Translations under genes and position numbers: made by a program
Part shown: piece after piece, positions 34,781 through 44,239 of the stretch
Numbering within the stretch: the stretch's first letter is position 1
Layout: each line of letters starts with the position of its first letter
Notes under the pieces: model-generated
Told to the model about the DNA's origin: nothing
The model's input: only the letters and a program-made list of their open reading frames with translations
Database searches by the model: none
Source: Bacillus salacetis
GTDB lineage: Bacteria > Bacillota > Bacilli > Bacillales > Bacillaceae_B
Assembly: GCF_003581585.1 (NCBI RefSeq)
Contig: NZ_QXIR01000008.1
Span: forward strand, 61,354-125,353
Reading direction: 5' to 3'
DNA length: 64,000 nt

Positions 34781-34937
34781 AATGAATTATGATTTATCGT
34801 CTGTATAAAAAAGGAGCAATAAGGATATCGGTTTTCTATCGTTCAAATTAAATTTTTTCGGTAACACGATATCACCCCTAACTGTAATATTTTTCCTAAC
34901 AAGAATAGTTTACAAATACAAGTTATTTTTTGTAAAA

Positions 34938-35948
34938 TTATTTATTTTTCCTTCTCAATTCTTCTCTATCCAGAGTTTGGGGAGGTTTTTCGAACCAGCC
35001 ATTCTTGATCATGATTTTTGTTCCTTCGTCTGCGAATCTGCCGAGGTTAAGAATCAGCCTCTCATACAGCATGGCAATGTCCTTTCTCATGGAAGAAGCA
35101 AGTGCCATCCCGTAATCCCCCATTCCGATGGAGTTCAAAGCAGAAATTTGAAACATCATGAGCTTATCTGAAAATGGGCTCTCTGTAGACGAGGTGATGG
35201 TGGAATCCCAAGTCGAAGGATAGGAATCATTGTCTATCTTTAAGCATTCTATGAATTTCTCATTGTGTTTGAGGGCTGATTCATATCCTTTTTTAAAGTA
35301 ATCAGATACTCTTTTCGACTGTGCTACCTGGCTGAATCCCATCAGGAGAGTCTTGGCTACATTCGAGACTTCTATGTTTGTACCCAGGTGGGCAACCTCC
35401 AGAGCAAGCAGCGGGCGTTTCTCCCCAAAGATGCCGCCCATAAAATCTGTTTCCTTAACAAACTCGACATCTTCTGGATAGGCCATATATGGTGACCTGA
35501 TGAATACTCCCTTTTCCAGCATGATTTCGCATGCCATATCAAATAACTTATCCGACTGATGAAGCCATTTGCTGTATAGTCCGCGGATATCCTTCCGTGC
35601 CAGGACTCCTTTCGCAAGGGAATAAGCATTCAATCCGCTTCTTCCTACATGATGGATATACCTTAGATAGGTAACGTCGGAAAACAGCTTAGGGGCATCA
35701 GGATTCACATCCCGTTTTCCAAAACCATACGGGACCGGAAGTTTTTCCTCATGGAATAGCTCACCAATGACTTCGATGTGTTCCCTTGCAATATCGGATG
35801 CATACTTGATCACCGGGTCGACATCTTTATCTTCCGTAGTCTTCAAAAAATGGTGCAAAATGCAATATGCCATGGTATCTGCCATGTAAGTATTCCATAA
35901 CATGGAAATTTCTGAAGTTGTTAATTTGGTTTTATGCTTTATATCCAT
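34938..35948 (-). CDS. DUF3231 family protein
   Basis: A 336-residue soluble protein with two similar halves, each starting with a helical segment like 'LTTSEISMLWNTYMADTMAYCILHHFL' (residues 8-35) and 'LALEVAHLGTNIEVSNVAKTLLMGF' (about 180-205). This fits the DUF3231 family of tandem ferritin-like bundles common in Bacillus. No metal site is assigned. Function unknown. A GAGGTG site precedes the ATG. It is monocistronic. Confidence 0.85.
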   Translation of the reverse strand: MDIKHKTKLTTSEISMLWNTYMADTMAYCILHHFLKTTEDKDVDPVIKYASDIAREHIEVIGELFHEEKLPVPYGFGKRDVNPDAPKLFSDVTYLRYIHHVGRSGLNAYSLAKGVLARKDIRGLYSKWLHQSDKLFDMACEIMLEKGVFIRSPYMAYPEDVEFVKETDFMGGIFGEKRPLLALEVAHLGTNIEVSNVAKTLLMGFSQVAQSKRVSDYFKKGYESALKHNEKFIECLKIDNDSYPSTWDSTITSSTESPFSDKLMMFQISALNSIGMGDYGMALASSMRKDIAMLYERLILNLGRFADEGTKIMIKNGWFEKPPQTLDREELRRKNK

Positions 35949-36031
35949 TAGTCACCTCTTCGAAACTTCTATCGTTCCGTTATTATGAACCAGAATCGCT
36001 TTAAAAATGTAAATTATTTTCCAAATTAAAG

Positions 36032-36073
36032 AAAAAAGTGCTGCACCGGTTTCCATCCGATACAGCACTTTTC
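36032..36073 (-). terminator. Terminator of yhgE
   Basis: AAAAGTGCTG pairs with CAGCACTTTT, with further pairs inside (TCGG and CCGG), followed on the minus strand by TTTTTTC. Confidence 0.85.
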
Positions 36074-36075
36074 AA

Positions 36076-38277
36076 TTATGCGTTTATAATTTCATTATTA
36101 TATTTTTTCTTAAAGTAACCTGAAAAGTAAACTGCTGTCAGGCCGGCAAATACAAGGAAGTAGACAGAGAGAATTCCCGTATTGTGCCACATATAAGCAA
36201 AATCACCACTTGAAATGACTGCTTTGAAAGCCGAAACCGAATAGGTCATTGGCAGTAAAGCACTCACAGGCTGCAGCTGGGAAGGAATCAACTCGAGCGG
36301 GAATGTACCGCCGCTTGTAGTCAACTGCAGAATAAGGATGACGATAGCGACAAACCGTCCTGGATCTCCCAAAATCGTCACAAGTGTCTGCACAAGTGCA
36401 ATGAATGTAAAACTTGTTACAATTGACACTGCTATGAATAGTGGAACACTTTGCACTTCAATCCCCAGTCCAAACAACAGGATGCTGTCAGCTATCAGCG
36501 ACTGGATGACCCCAAAGACCATTAAGACCGCAAGCTTTCCTCTGAACCAGGCAAAGCCCGATGCCGGTATTAAGGCAGGTTCTCTTAACGGGTACACAAT
36601 GGAAATAAGCAATGCACCAACGAATAAGCCCAGTGAAAGGAAATAAGGTGCAAAACCGGTACCATAATTGGGAACGTGATTGACGGCATCTTTTTCTACT
36701 TGAACAGGCTCTGCCATCATGTCGGATGTTTCATCGTTTGGCTTGAATGAATTGGCTTGTTCTTCAGCGCCCTTCAATTCCTGACTGAATTCAGAAGTCC
36801 CATCATTAAGGGATTTAGTTCCATCTTCTAATTGTGATGAACCATCAGCTGCTTTTCGGGAACCGTCCGCTAATTTTCCTGAACCGTCCTGGAGCTGGCT
36901 CAAACCATTCTGCAGTTGGGTGCCTCCGGAAGCAAGTCTCTGGGAACCGCTGACAGCACTCGCCAGCCCCTCATTTGCTTGTGAAAATTTCCCGATAAAA
37001 TTGGATTGTCCCTCTGATAACTCTTTTGTTCCTGCTGCCAGATTTGCAGCACCAGTATTTAACTCTGAGAAAGCACTGTTTAAATTCTTGTTTCCTTCAC
37101 TTAGAGCTTCTAGGCCCCCTTGTAGTTGAACCGTTCCATTCTGCAGTTCTTTTGCACCTGCAGATAAGTTGGATGTACCAGTTTCAAGTCTGCTGCTGCC
37201 TTCTTCAAGCTTCTCCAAGAGACCAGTAAGCTTGGCGCGCTGATCGTCAGGCATCGACTCCAAGACGGGAGACAACGACTGGTCAAGCACAGCAAGTCCC
37301 TGGCTGAGTTCTGCCGCTCCTGCCTGAACAGTGGATGCTCCATCTGCAAGTTTACTTGCTCCTTGTGCTGCATTGCCAGCCCCGTTTTTGAGCTGATCGG
37401 TAGTAGTCATGATTTTCTCAAATCCGGCAGCGGCTTTATCTGTGCCCGCTGCCAGTTCTGCGGCACCGGCAGAAGCTTTGTCAGAACCCCCTTGCAATTT
37501 CTCTGCACCGCCGTATAACTGGCTGTACCCATTTGAAACTTTACCCAGTCCTTCTGATAGTTCCTTTGTTTTGGCAGCGAGTTCATCTGCACCGCCTTTC
37601 ACTTTAGAAAGTCCGTTATCAAATTCGAGGTTTTTCTCTGCCAGTAACGTCAGGTTTTCCTTCAATTCTGAAGCACCGCTGGATACTTTATTTGTTCCAT
37701 CGTTCAGTTCGGAAGCCGCCTTGCTTGCATCAGCAAACCCCTGACCCATCTTATCAATATTTTCAAACATGGTTTCAGCATAGGTTTCTGTTACGGTCTT
37801 GGACAAACTTGCTTTGATTTCTTTTACAGCGGTATCCCCGATTTGTCCCGAAAGAAAATTGAATCCTTCATTCGGAACATATTTTAACGAAAGCTTCTCA
37901 GGATGTTCATCCATAAGGGTCGTAGCATTGTTTGAGAAAGATTCGGGAATTTCAACCAGCATGTAATATTCCTGATTTTTGAGGTTTTCATAGCCTTCTT
38001 CTTTATTAACAAAATGGAAATCAAATTGATTGCTTTCCTTCAGCTTCTGCACCAATTCATCACCAAGCATCAATTCCTCACCTTCGAAGTCCGCGCCGCT
38101 GTCATTGTTTACAACGGCAACAGGCAGGTCCTTCATCTGGCTGTATGGATCCCAAAAAGCCCATAGGAACATCCCGCTGTACATAACCGGAATGAACATT
38201 ACAGCAAGAAGCGGAATGAGCAGTTTTCGATTACCGATGATATTTTTCAGTTCTGCTAAAAATAATGATTTCTTCAT
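36076..38277 (-). CDS. yhgE: YhgE/Pip domain membrane protein
   Basis: A 733-residue membrane protein with one N-terminal helix (LLIPLLAVMFIPVMYSGMF), an extracellular YhgE/Pip domain and a very long stretch of short Gly/Ala/Leu repeats such as LADGSRKAADGSSQLEDG (about 190-520). Five or six C-terminal helices of the ABC-2 type follow. Relatives include the phage-infection protein Pip and ESX-type exporter partners; the substrate is unknown. The ATG at 38277 is used because AGGAGG lies 6 bases upstream. It is downstream of yhgD, and an operator for YhgD lies between the two. Confidence 0.9.
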   Translation of the reverse strand: MKKSLFLAELKNIIGNRKLLIPLLAVMFIPVMYSGMFLWAFWDPYSQMKDLPVAVVNNDSGADFEGEELMLGDELVQKLKESNQFDFHFVNKEEGYENLKNQEYYMLVEIPESFSNNATTLMDEHPEKLSLKYVPNEGFNFLSGQIGDTAVKEIKASLSKTVTETYAETMFENIDKMGQGFADASKAASELNDGTNKVSSGASELKENLTLLAEKNLEFDNGLSKVKGGADELAAKTKELSEGLGKVSNGYSQLYGGAEKLQGGSDKASAGAAELAAGTDKAAAGFEKIMTTTDQLKNGAGNAAQGASKLADGASTVQAGAAELSQGLAVLDQSLSPVLESMPDDQRAKLTGLLEKLEEGSSRLETGTSNLSAGAKELQNGTVQLQGGLEALSEGNKNLNSAFSELNTGAANLAAGTKELSEGQSNFIGKFSQANEGLASAVSGSQRLASGGTQLQNGLSQLQDGSGKLADGSRKAADGSSQLEDGTKSLNDGTSEFSQELKGAEEQANSFKPNDETSDMMAEPVQVEKDAVNHVPNYGTGFAPYFLSLGLFVGALLISIVYPLREPALIPASGFAWFRGKLAVLMVFGVIQSLIADSILLFGLGIEVQSVPLFIAVSIVTSFTFIALVQTLVTILGDPGRFVAIVILILQLTTSGGTFPLELIPSQLQPVSALLPMTYSVSAFKAVISSGDFAYMWHNTGILSVYFLVFAGLTAVYFSGYFKKKYNNEIINA

Positions 38278-38301
38278 CTTCATCCTCCTATTGTGAATGG
38301 A

Positions 38302-38324
38302 TGACCATTTTAGACATTTAGTCA
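38302..38324 (-). promoter_or_regulatory. Probable YhgD operator before yhgE
   Basis: A 23-bp site TGACCA-N9-TTTAGTCA with inverted outer arms (TGAC..GTCA). The same pattern and length recur upstream of yhgD at 38945-38967. Confidence 0.65.
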
Positions 38325-38346
38325 ACCAAGGGTAAAAAAGAAAGAA

Positions 38347-38922
38347 TTACCTCGAAGATAACCCTTCAAATAAATACAATTCAAACAGCTTAGCTATTTC
38401 ATCTTTTTCGAGTGGAACGTGGCTCTTCTCCCAATCAAAGATAAGGGAAACATACAACTGGAGCATGACAAAAGCAGTAAGTTCAGGATTACACTCCCTG
38501 ATTTCTCCTCTCTCCACAGCATCCTGGATCTTCACTTTAATATAGGAAACAACAGCTTCCTCGAGCCGTTTTCTTACTTCGATTACCGCCGGCGTCCCCA
38601 TCTCCTGTTCTTCCTGGAACAACTTGATCGTCAACTGGTGTTCTTTCCTGAACTCCAGGATCCTGAATAACGCAGCATGAACATTTTCATAAAAAGAATT
38701 GTCCTCAACGATGACTTCCTCTGCCGCTTCTTTCATTTCTTTGATGAGTGAACCGATAATTTCATCGAACAATTCTTCTTTATTTTTGAAGAAGGTATAG
38801 ATCGTTCCTTTTCCTACATTCGCAAGCTTTGATACTTGATCCATTGTTGTTGCTTTATAACCGAATAAAGAAAAAGATTTGGTTGCAGCTTCTACTATTA
38901 ATTTTTTACGGTCAATGGACAT
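38347..38922 (-). CDS. yhgD: TetR family regulator YhgD
   Basis: A 191-residue TetR-type regulator. The N-terminal HTH is typical: IVEAATKSFSLFGYKATTMDQVSKLANVGKGTIYTFFKNKEELF (residues 9-52). The C-terminal ligand domain has no recognisable ligand signature. The ATG follows AGGGTGA. Paired 23-bp sites upstream of itself and of yhgE suggest that it represses both genes. Confidence 0.9.
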   Translation of the reverse strand: MSIDRKKLIVEAATKSFSLFGYKATTMDQVSKLANVGKGTIYTFFKNKEELFDEIIGSLIKEMKEAAEEVIVEDNSFYENVHAALFRILEFRKEHQLTIKLFQEEQEMGTPAVIEVRKRLEEAVVSYIKVKIQDAVERGEIRECNPELTAFVMLQLYVSLIFDWEKSHVPLEKDEIAKLFELYLFEGLSSR

Positions 38923-38944
38923 GCACTCACCCTTTTTGACTGAT

Positions 38945-38967
38945 TGACCAAAAATGAAATTTAGTCA
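38945..38967 (-). promoter_or_regulatory. Probable YhgD operator before yhgD
   Basis: TGACCA-N9-TTTAGTCA, the same 23-bp design as at 38302-38324, 22 bp upstream of the yhgD start. An extra TTGACTGA half lies beside it. Confidence 0.65.
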
Positions 38968-39575
38968 CATTTGATTCGATAAGTACTATACCATATATTT
39001 ATCCGGAAGACAATAAGATTCAACGAAATTGTTTATTGTTCAAATAGTTACTTATATATTGTCCCAGAAATAATCTCGTTTTGTCAGCAGTGTTTCGCAT
39101 GGTAAGCATTAATAAAATACCGTAAAGTGTACTACTTCCTATCTGGCGAAATGCTCATTCTTCTTTCAGAACAGCAGCCTGCAGATGCTACGTATTGAAA
39201 GGTATCTCTTCAATAATCCATGTAATTCAAAAGCAGTACTTCTTCATTCATATGAAATGGGCTGAATATCTTAACGAAATTCCCTCGCAGAAAAACGTTC
39301 GAATTCTTGTCACAGATTTCGCCAGGCCAGATAAACCTTGTTATATCAAGCTCTCATACTTCTGACAAGCAACCGCATGCTTGCTGTAAAAATCAACCTT
39401 ACTTTTTTTGTAACAAATTGATCATGCCTCATGTGATATTATTCACTTACTGGAAGGCGCAATTGTGCTAAATTGCTCTTCTGACAAAAACTAAATTTTT
39501 TTCTGGAAGTTTGTGAAGTACTGAGCAAATTTTGAACAATTTGTGACATTTATAAAAAGAAGGTGAGGAACAGAG
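38968..39575. other. Intergenic region upstream of qoxA
   Basis: About 600 bp between divergent yhgD and qoxA. It is AT-rich, with no gene. The last 130 bp must hold the qox promoter; TGATATTAT near 39434 and TATAAA near 39552 are candidates, but no clear -35/-10 pair at 17 bp could be chosen. Confidence 0.5.
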
Positions 39576-40589
39576 ATGAAATCACTAAAGCCTTTAATGA
39601 TATTGCTGCCTTTATCACTATTGCTATTCTTAAGCGGCTGTGAGACGAATATGGTTGTTTTCGAACCGCAGGGTCCTGTGGCAAGATCCATCACAGATCT
39701 GATCAACTGGTCACTTATTTGGATGTTAATTGTAGTAGTATTCGTTTTTGCATTATTTGCTTTTATCATCTGGAAATACAGAGAAAAGCCAGAAAACATG
39801 GATTATGAGCCGCCTGAAGAACATGGCAGCACCCTGCTGGAGGTCATCTGGACAGGGATTCCGATCCTTATTGTCATCGCTCTGACGATCCCGACAGTTA
39901 AAACACTATATGCTCTAGAAGAAGTTCCACAATCTCTGGAAGATAAGGAACCAATTACGATTCATGTAACGGCTGCAGACTGGAAATGGATTTTCAGTTA
40001 CCCTGACGAAGGGATAGAAACAGTCAACTATGTCAACATTCCGGAAGATACTCCTGTGTTGTTCAAGCTGACATCTGCCAGCACGATGCAGTCCTTCTGG
40101 GTACCGGCATTGGGCGGCCAGAAGTACGCCATGGCTAAAATGGAAACAGAGCTGTACCTTGCTGCAGATAATCCTGGTTCATATATGGGTAAAAACTCGA
40201 ACTTCAACGGGCGGGGGTATGCAGAGATGGAATTTGAAGTCCTTGCACAAACACAGTCCGATTATGATGAGTGGGTCCAAGAGGTAAAAGACACGGCACC
40301 TAAACTCACAGAAAATAAGTATGAAGAGTTGTTAAAGCCCACTCACTTAGGCAGAATGACTTTCAATGATACGCACCTTGCTTGGGTGGACCATTCAGAT
40401 ATGAAATCGAAAACATATACAAACCCTGAACTATATCGTTACCACGGATATCAGGGAAAAACGTTTGAAGAAGACGATAACTACAAAAACGCTGATGAAA
40501 CGGATGAATCTGAAAAAGATGAAGATTCACACGGCGGGCACAGCGAAGATGAACACGACTCTCACGGAGGTGAACACCATGGGCATTAA
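39576..40589 (+). CDS. qoxA: Cytochrome aa3 quinol oxidase subunit II (QoxA)
   Basis: A 337-residue subunit II of the heme-copper menaquinol oxidase. A lipoprotein signal peptide with lipobox LSGC (Cys near residue 22) and two membrane helices (30-105) precede a cupredoxin domain (about 125-245). The Cys/His copper ligands of cytochrome c oxidases are absent (GKNSNFNGRGYAEMEF where CxxxC would be), so quinol is the donor. A His/Asp-rich tail ends the protein. An AGAAGGTGAGG site precedes the ATG. Confidence 0.95.
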   Translation: MKSLKPLMILLPLSLLLFLSGCETNMVVFEPQGPVARSITDLINWSLIWMLIVVVFVFALFAFIIWKYREKPENMDYEPPEEHGSTLLEVIWTGIPILIVIALTIPTVKTLYALEEVPQSLEDKEPITIHVTAADWKWIFSYPDEGIETVNYVNIPEDTPVLFKLTSASTMQSFWVPALGGQKYAMAKMETELYLAADNPGSYMGKNSNFNGRGYAEMEFEVLAQTQSDYDEWVQEVKDTAPKLTENKYEELLKPTHLGRMTFNDTHLAWVDHSDMKSKTYTNPELYRYHGYQGKTFEEDDNYKNADETDESEKDEDSHGGHSEDEHDSHGGEHHGH

Positions 40590-42555
40590 ATGGGATGAAT
40601 TTTTCGTCACAGGAGACCCCCTTATTTTAGGAGCCCAGATCTCCATCGCATTGACAATGATCGGTATCGTGTTTGGTGTTACCTATCTAAAAAAATGGAC
40701 CTGGCTGTGGCGGGAATGGATTACGACTGTTGACCATAAACGTATCGGGATTATGTATATTATTTCGGCTGTACTGATGTTTTTCCGCGGAGGAATTGAT
40801 GGACTGCTGATGAAAGCACAGACATCAAGACCGGAAATGGAATTTTTGAATGCACAGCATTACAATGAGATTTTCACTACACACGGCGTAATCATGATTT
40901 TGTTCATGGCGATGCCTTTCTTGATTGGATTAATGAACGTTGTCGTCCCGCTGCAAATTGGTGCACGTGATGTGGCGTTCCCACAATTGAATGCTTTGAG
41001 CTTCTGGCTGTTCTTTGCAGGTGCGATGCTTTTCAACTTATCATTCATCATCGGCGGATCTCCGGATGCCGGATGGACATCGTACTTCCCACTCGCTGGT
41101 AAAGAATTCAGCCCGGGTATAGCGAATAACTATTATGCCGTCGCCCTTCAGATTGCCGGTATCGGTACTTTGATGACAGGGATCAACTTCATTGTTACGA
41201 TACTGAAAATGAGAACAAAAGGCATGGGATTAATGAAAATGCCTATGTTCACCTGGACGACTTTAATCACTTCTGTCATTATCGTTGCTGCCTTCCCGAT
41301 CTTTACAGTAGCGCTGGCACTTATGACGACTGACCGTATTTTCGGAACACACTTCTTCACTGTTTCCGGCGGCGGTATGGATATGCTCTGGGCCAACCTG
41401 TTCTGGTTATGGGGACACCCTGAAGTATACATTGTAGCTTTGCCTGCTTTCGGTATTTTTTCCGAAGTCATTGCTACTTTCTCACGAAAATCATTATTTG
41501 GATATAAATCCATGGTTTATGCGATTGTCGGTATTGCGATATTGAGTATGGTCGTATGGGTCCACCATTTCTATACAATGGGCTCCGGTCCTGCGGTTAA
41601 CTCCTTCTTCTCGATTACGACCATGATGATTGCCGTTCCGACCGGGGTCAAGATCTTTAACTGGCTGTTCACGATGAGAAAAGGCCGGATCAAGATGACT
41701 ACTTCCATGCTGTGGGCATTAGCCTTCATTCCGACGTTTACAATCGGAGGAGTAACTGGTGTCATGCTTGCGATGGGTGCAGCTGATTACCAATACCATA
41801 ATACATTGTTCCTGGTTGCCCACTTCCACTATGTATTGATTCCTGGTGTTGTTTACGCTGTATTTGCCGGTTTGTACTACTGGTGGCCAAAAATGTTCGG
41901 CCACATGCTGAACGAAAAGTTAGGAAAATGGCACTTTTGGTTATTCAATATCGGATTCAACGTAACGTTCATGCCTATGTTCTTCCTGGGACTTAAAGGT
42001 GCGGTACGCCGTTCTTATACGTTCTCGGCTGAATCAGGCTTCTCTGGCTTATTCTTACTGTCTGCAATCGGATCAATCATCCTTGCAGCCGGTTTCGCCG
42101 TATTCTGTTATAACATCTATTGGAGCATCCGCTACGCAGACCGCAACATCTCAAGCGACCCGTGGGATGCAAGAACCTTGGAGTGGGCAACTTCTTCTCC
42201 AGTTCAATATTACAACTTTGCAAAACAGCCTGAAGTGAAGAAGATTGATGCATTCTGGCATATGAAAAAGAACAATGAAGGCTTGACGTTAAGCGACTCT
42301 GAGATCAAGAAAATCCACATGCCAAGCAACTCAGGCTTGCCGTTCATTATGTGTGTGTTCTTCGGAATCGCCGGTTTCTTCCTTGTATTCGAGTGGCAGA
42401 TCGCGACAATCATCGCTTCGCTCGGCATCATAGCCGGACTGATTTATCGTTCGTTCGACTACAATGAAGGGTATTACATCCCGGTTGATGAAATCAAAGA
42501 AGTTGAACGTTCTTGGAGAAACAAAAAAGGAGAGGTGAACAAACATGTCAGCTAA
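40579..42555 (+). CDS. qoxB: Quinol oxidase subunit I (QoxB)
   Basis: A 658-residue catalytic subunit with about 14 membrane helices. Heme and copper ligands are visible: HGVIMILFMAMPF near residue 97, WGHPEVYIVALPAFG near 278 with the cross-linked His-Tyr, VHHFYTMG near 327 and HFHYVLIPG near 415. It reduces oxygen to water and pumps protons. The ATG at 40579, 7 bases from GGAGGTG, overlaps the end of qoxA by 11 bases; the longer frame from 40465 lies inside qoxA. Confidence 0.97.
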   Translation: MGIKWDEFFVTGDPLILGAQISIALTMIGIVFGVTYLKKWTWLWREWITTVDHKRIGIMYIISAVLMFFRGGIDGLLMKAQTSRPEMEFLNAQHYNEIFTTHGVIMILFMAMPFLIGLMNVVVPLQIGARDVAFPQLNALSFWLFFAGAMLFNLSFIIGGSPDAGWTSYFPLAGKEFSPGIANNYYAVALQIAGIGTLMTGINFIVTILKMRTKGMGLMKMPMFTWTTLITSVIIVAAFPIFTVALALMTTDRIFGTHFFTVSGGGMDMLWANLFWLWGHPEVYIVALPAFGIFSEVIATFSRKSLFGYKSMVYAIVGIAILSMVVWVHHFYTMGSGPAVNSFFSITTMMIAVPTGVKIFNWLFTMRKGRIKMTTSMLWALAFIPTFTIGGVTGVMLAMGAADYQYHNTLFLVAHFHYVLIPGVVYAVFAGLYYWWPKMFGHMLNEKLGKWHFWLFNIGFNVTFMPMFFLGLKGAVRRSYTFSAESGFSGLFLLSAIGSIILAAGFAVFCYNIYWSIRYADRNISSDPWDARTLEWATSSPVQYYNFAKQPEVKKIDAFWHMKKNNEGLTLSDSEIKKIHMPSNSGLPFIMCVFFGIAGFFLVFEWQIATIIASLGIIAGLIYRSFDYNEGYYIPVDEIKEVERSWRNKKGEVNKHVS

Positions 42556-43150
42556 AGTCGATACCTCCCTTCCTTTAGAATATCAAACAGAGCAAAACCG
42601 CTTGAATATCCTTGGTTTCTGGATATTCCTTGGAGCTGAGATTGCCCTCTTCGCTACATTGTTTGCTGTCTATTCTGTGGTGAGCCACCGCTATGCCGGT
42701 GGTCCGACACACCAGGATATATTCATGATTAAAGAAGTCATGATTCAGACTGTGTTGCTTTTGACCTCCAGTTTCACATGTGGTCTGGCTATATTTGAAA
42801 TGAGACGGGGCAATTTGAAAGGCCTGATCACCTGGCTGGTCATTACACTCGGCCTTGGAGGCGGATTCCTGTTCATGGAGATCAGCGAATTCATTCATTA
42901 TGTCCATGAAGGTGCAACCATTCAGACAAGTGCCTTCCTTTCCAGCCTGTTTGTACTGCTGGGAACACACGGTGCCCACGTTACTTTCGGTATCTTCTGG
43001 GCTTCTATGGTAATTATCCAGCTTGTTAAACGGGGACTCACACCTGTAACAGCCCGCAAGGTCTTCATTATCGGGTTATACTGGCACTTCCTGGACGTCG
43101 TCTGGATCTTCATCTTTACTTTCGTTTATCTGAAAGGGTTGGTGATGTAA
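42545..43150 (+). CDS. qoxC: Quinol oxidase subunit III (QoxC)
   Basis: A 201-residue subunit III with five membrane helices. The start region (LPLEYQTEQNRLNILGFWIFLGAEIALFATLFAVY) and FLLLGTHGAHVTFG-like segment near 140, as well as WHFLDVVWIFIFTFVYLKG at the C-terminus, are typical. It stabilises the complex. It overlaps qoxB by 11 bases, with AAAAGGAGAGGTG upstream. Confidence 0.96.
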   Translation: MSAKVDTSLPLEYQTEQNRLNILGFWIFLGAEIALFATLFAVYSVVSHRYAGGPTHQDIFMIKEVMIQTVLLLTSSFTCGLAIFEMRRGNLKGLITWLVITLGLGGGFLFMEISEFIHYVHEGATIQTSAFLSSLFVLLGTHGAHVTFGIFWASMVIIQLVKRGLTPVTARKVFIIGLYWHFLDVVWIFIFTFVYLKGLVM

Positions 43151-43453
43151 ATGGAAAAGAGTACTAAGAGATATCCGATAAGCCATGTCGTCGGATTCAT
43201 CATGTCTCTCGTCCTTACCTTTGCAGCAGCATGGGCTGCTTTAAAAACATCTCTTTCATTCACAGTCATAATGTGGGTCATTGGTTCCCTCGCCATCGTT
43301 CAGGCGGGTCTCCAATTATTCATGTTCATGCACGTCAATGAAGGAGAAGACGGCAAAGTACAGATCATCAATATTGCTTATGCTGTATTCTGTGCAGCCG
43401 TCATCGTCATCGGTTCCATCTGGGTATTGACTTCCGGCCATGCCGCCCACTAA
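43151..43453 (+). CDS. qoxD: Quinol oxidase subunit IV (QoxD)
   Basis: A 100-residue subunit IV with three membrane helices (PISHVVGFIMSLVLTFAAAWAAL, VIMWVIGSLAIVQAGLQLFMFMH, IINIAYAVFCAAVIVIGSIWVL). It begins on the base after the qoxC stop. It is somewhat shorter than the B. subtilis protein at the C-terminus. A pair of dispersed repeats follows immediately after its stop. Confidence 0.95.
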   Translation: MEKSTKRYPISHVVGFIMSLVLTFAAAWAALKTSLSFTVIMWVIGSLAIVQAGLQLFMFMHVNEGEDGKVQIINIAYAVFCAAVIVIGSIWVLTSGHAAH

Positions 43454-43742
43454 GAAAGCGGAAGAGGCCTGTCGGCACTGTACGGATTGAAGGGCGCCTG
43501 CTTGAGATAAAGGAATCACAACGAACGTAGTGAGTTGATGTTGACTTATCGCAAGGAAGGAGACCGAAATCCGCTAGGCGCTGGCCGCTGGAGCTGGACA
43601 ACAGAAAAGCGGAAAGACCCCGTCAGTGGCGTACGGATTGGAGGGCTCCTGCTTGAGATAAAGAAATCACGAAGAGCGGCAGCAATTCGATGATGACTTA
43701 TATCGCTAGGGGGCAGACTCAAGTCTGCTGGCTGGACCAGGA
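43454..43742 (+). repeat. Two tandem copies of a dispersed repeat
   Basis: Two head-to-tail copies of about 148 and 142 bp (43454-43600 and 43601-43742). Each begins AAGCGGAA and contains GTACGGATTG, GCTTGAGATAAAG and GATGACTTAT or its variant; the copies end GGAGCTGGAC or a decayed form. An inverted copy lies at about 30450-30600, and the start of another closes the window. No coding capacity. Confidence 0.8.
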
Positions 43743-43797
43743 ACCCGACAATAAAAACGCACCATGATACCGTTCAATGCCGTATCGCTGAAATTCA

Positions 43798-43830
43798 AAA
43801 GGCTTGGAGATTCAAAATCTCCAAGCCTTT
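43798..43830. terminator. Bidirectional terminator between qoxD and the next gene
   Basis: A perfect 15-bp stem (AAAGGCTTGGAGATT with its complement) and a 3-base loop, with T-runs on both sides. Confidence 0.9.
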
Positions 43831-43840
43831 TTGCATTTAA

Positions 43841-44092
43841 TTATAATCTGGTTTTGACCATACCATTAATTTCAGGTCTGCTCTTTCCTGTAAACTCCTC
43901 AATAAGAGGCAGGAAGATCATGGTTCCGAAGATAAACATGAATCCGACCATCACACCGATCCCGATCGAAAGCAAATAATCCTGTGTGGCACCGCTTACA
44001 AAAAAACTGTAAAAAGTAATCAAGAGTCCAATCGCAGTACCACCAGCAGATAACCATTTTACAGCTGCTAATGTTTGGTGTTTGTTTGCCAT
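43841..44092 (-). CDS. Small two-helix membrane protein
   Basis: An 83-residue protein with two predicted membrane helices (WLSAGGTAIGLLITFYSFFVSG and YLLSIGIGVMVGFMFIFGTMIFLPL) and a basic tail. A GGGGGAG site lies 6 bases before the ATG. No family is recognised with confidence. It is monocistronic, between a strong terminator and a tandem array. Confidence 0.75.
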   Translation of the reverse strand: MANKHQTLAAVKWLSAGGTAIGLLITFYSFFVSGATQDYLLSIGIGVMVGFMFIFGTMIFLPLIEEFTGKSRPEINGMVKTRL

Positions 44093-44239
44093 CCGTTTCT
44101 CCCCCTTTATATTCTATTTTATGTTTGTTCACAGATTTGTCAAATAAAATTCTTAAAAAATTCATAAATGGTTTTTCAGACTATTTTAAGATAGTGGTTT
44201 TTATAGTTCTATCAAATTCATTCTCTTTGGTGCTGGGAT

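Noticed and set aside
38968..39575. Small RNA or riboswitch upstream of qoxA
   Set aside because: No stable hairpin with a T-run or known riboswitch core could be found by eye.
40465..40578. N-terminal extension of qoxB
   Set aside because: It lies inside qoxA out of frame; the ATG at 40579 has a perfect ribosome site.
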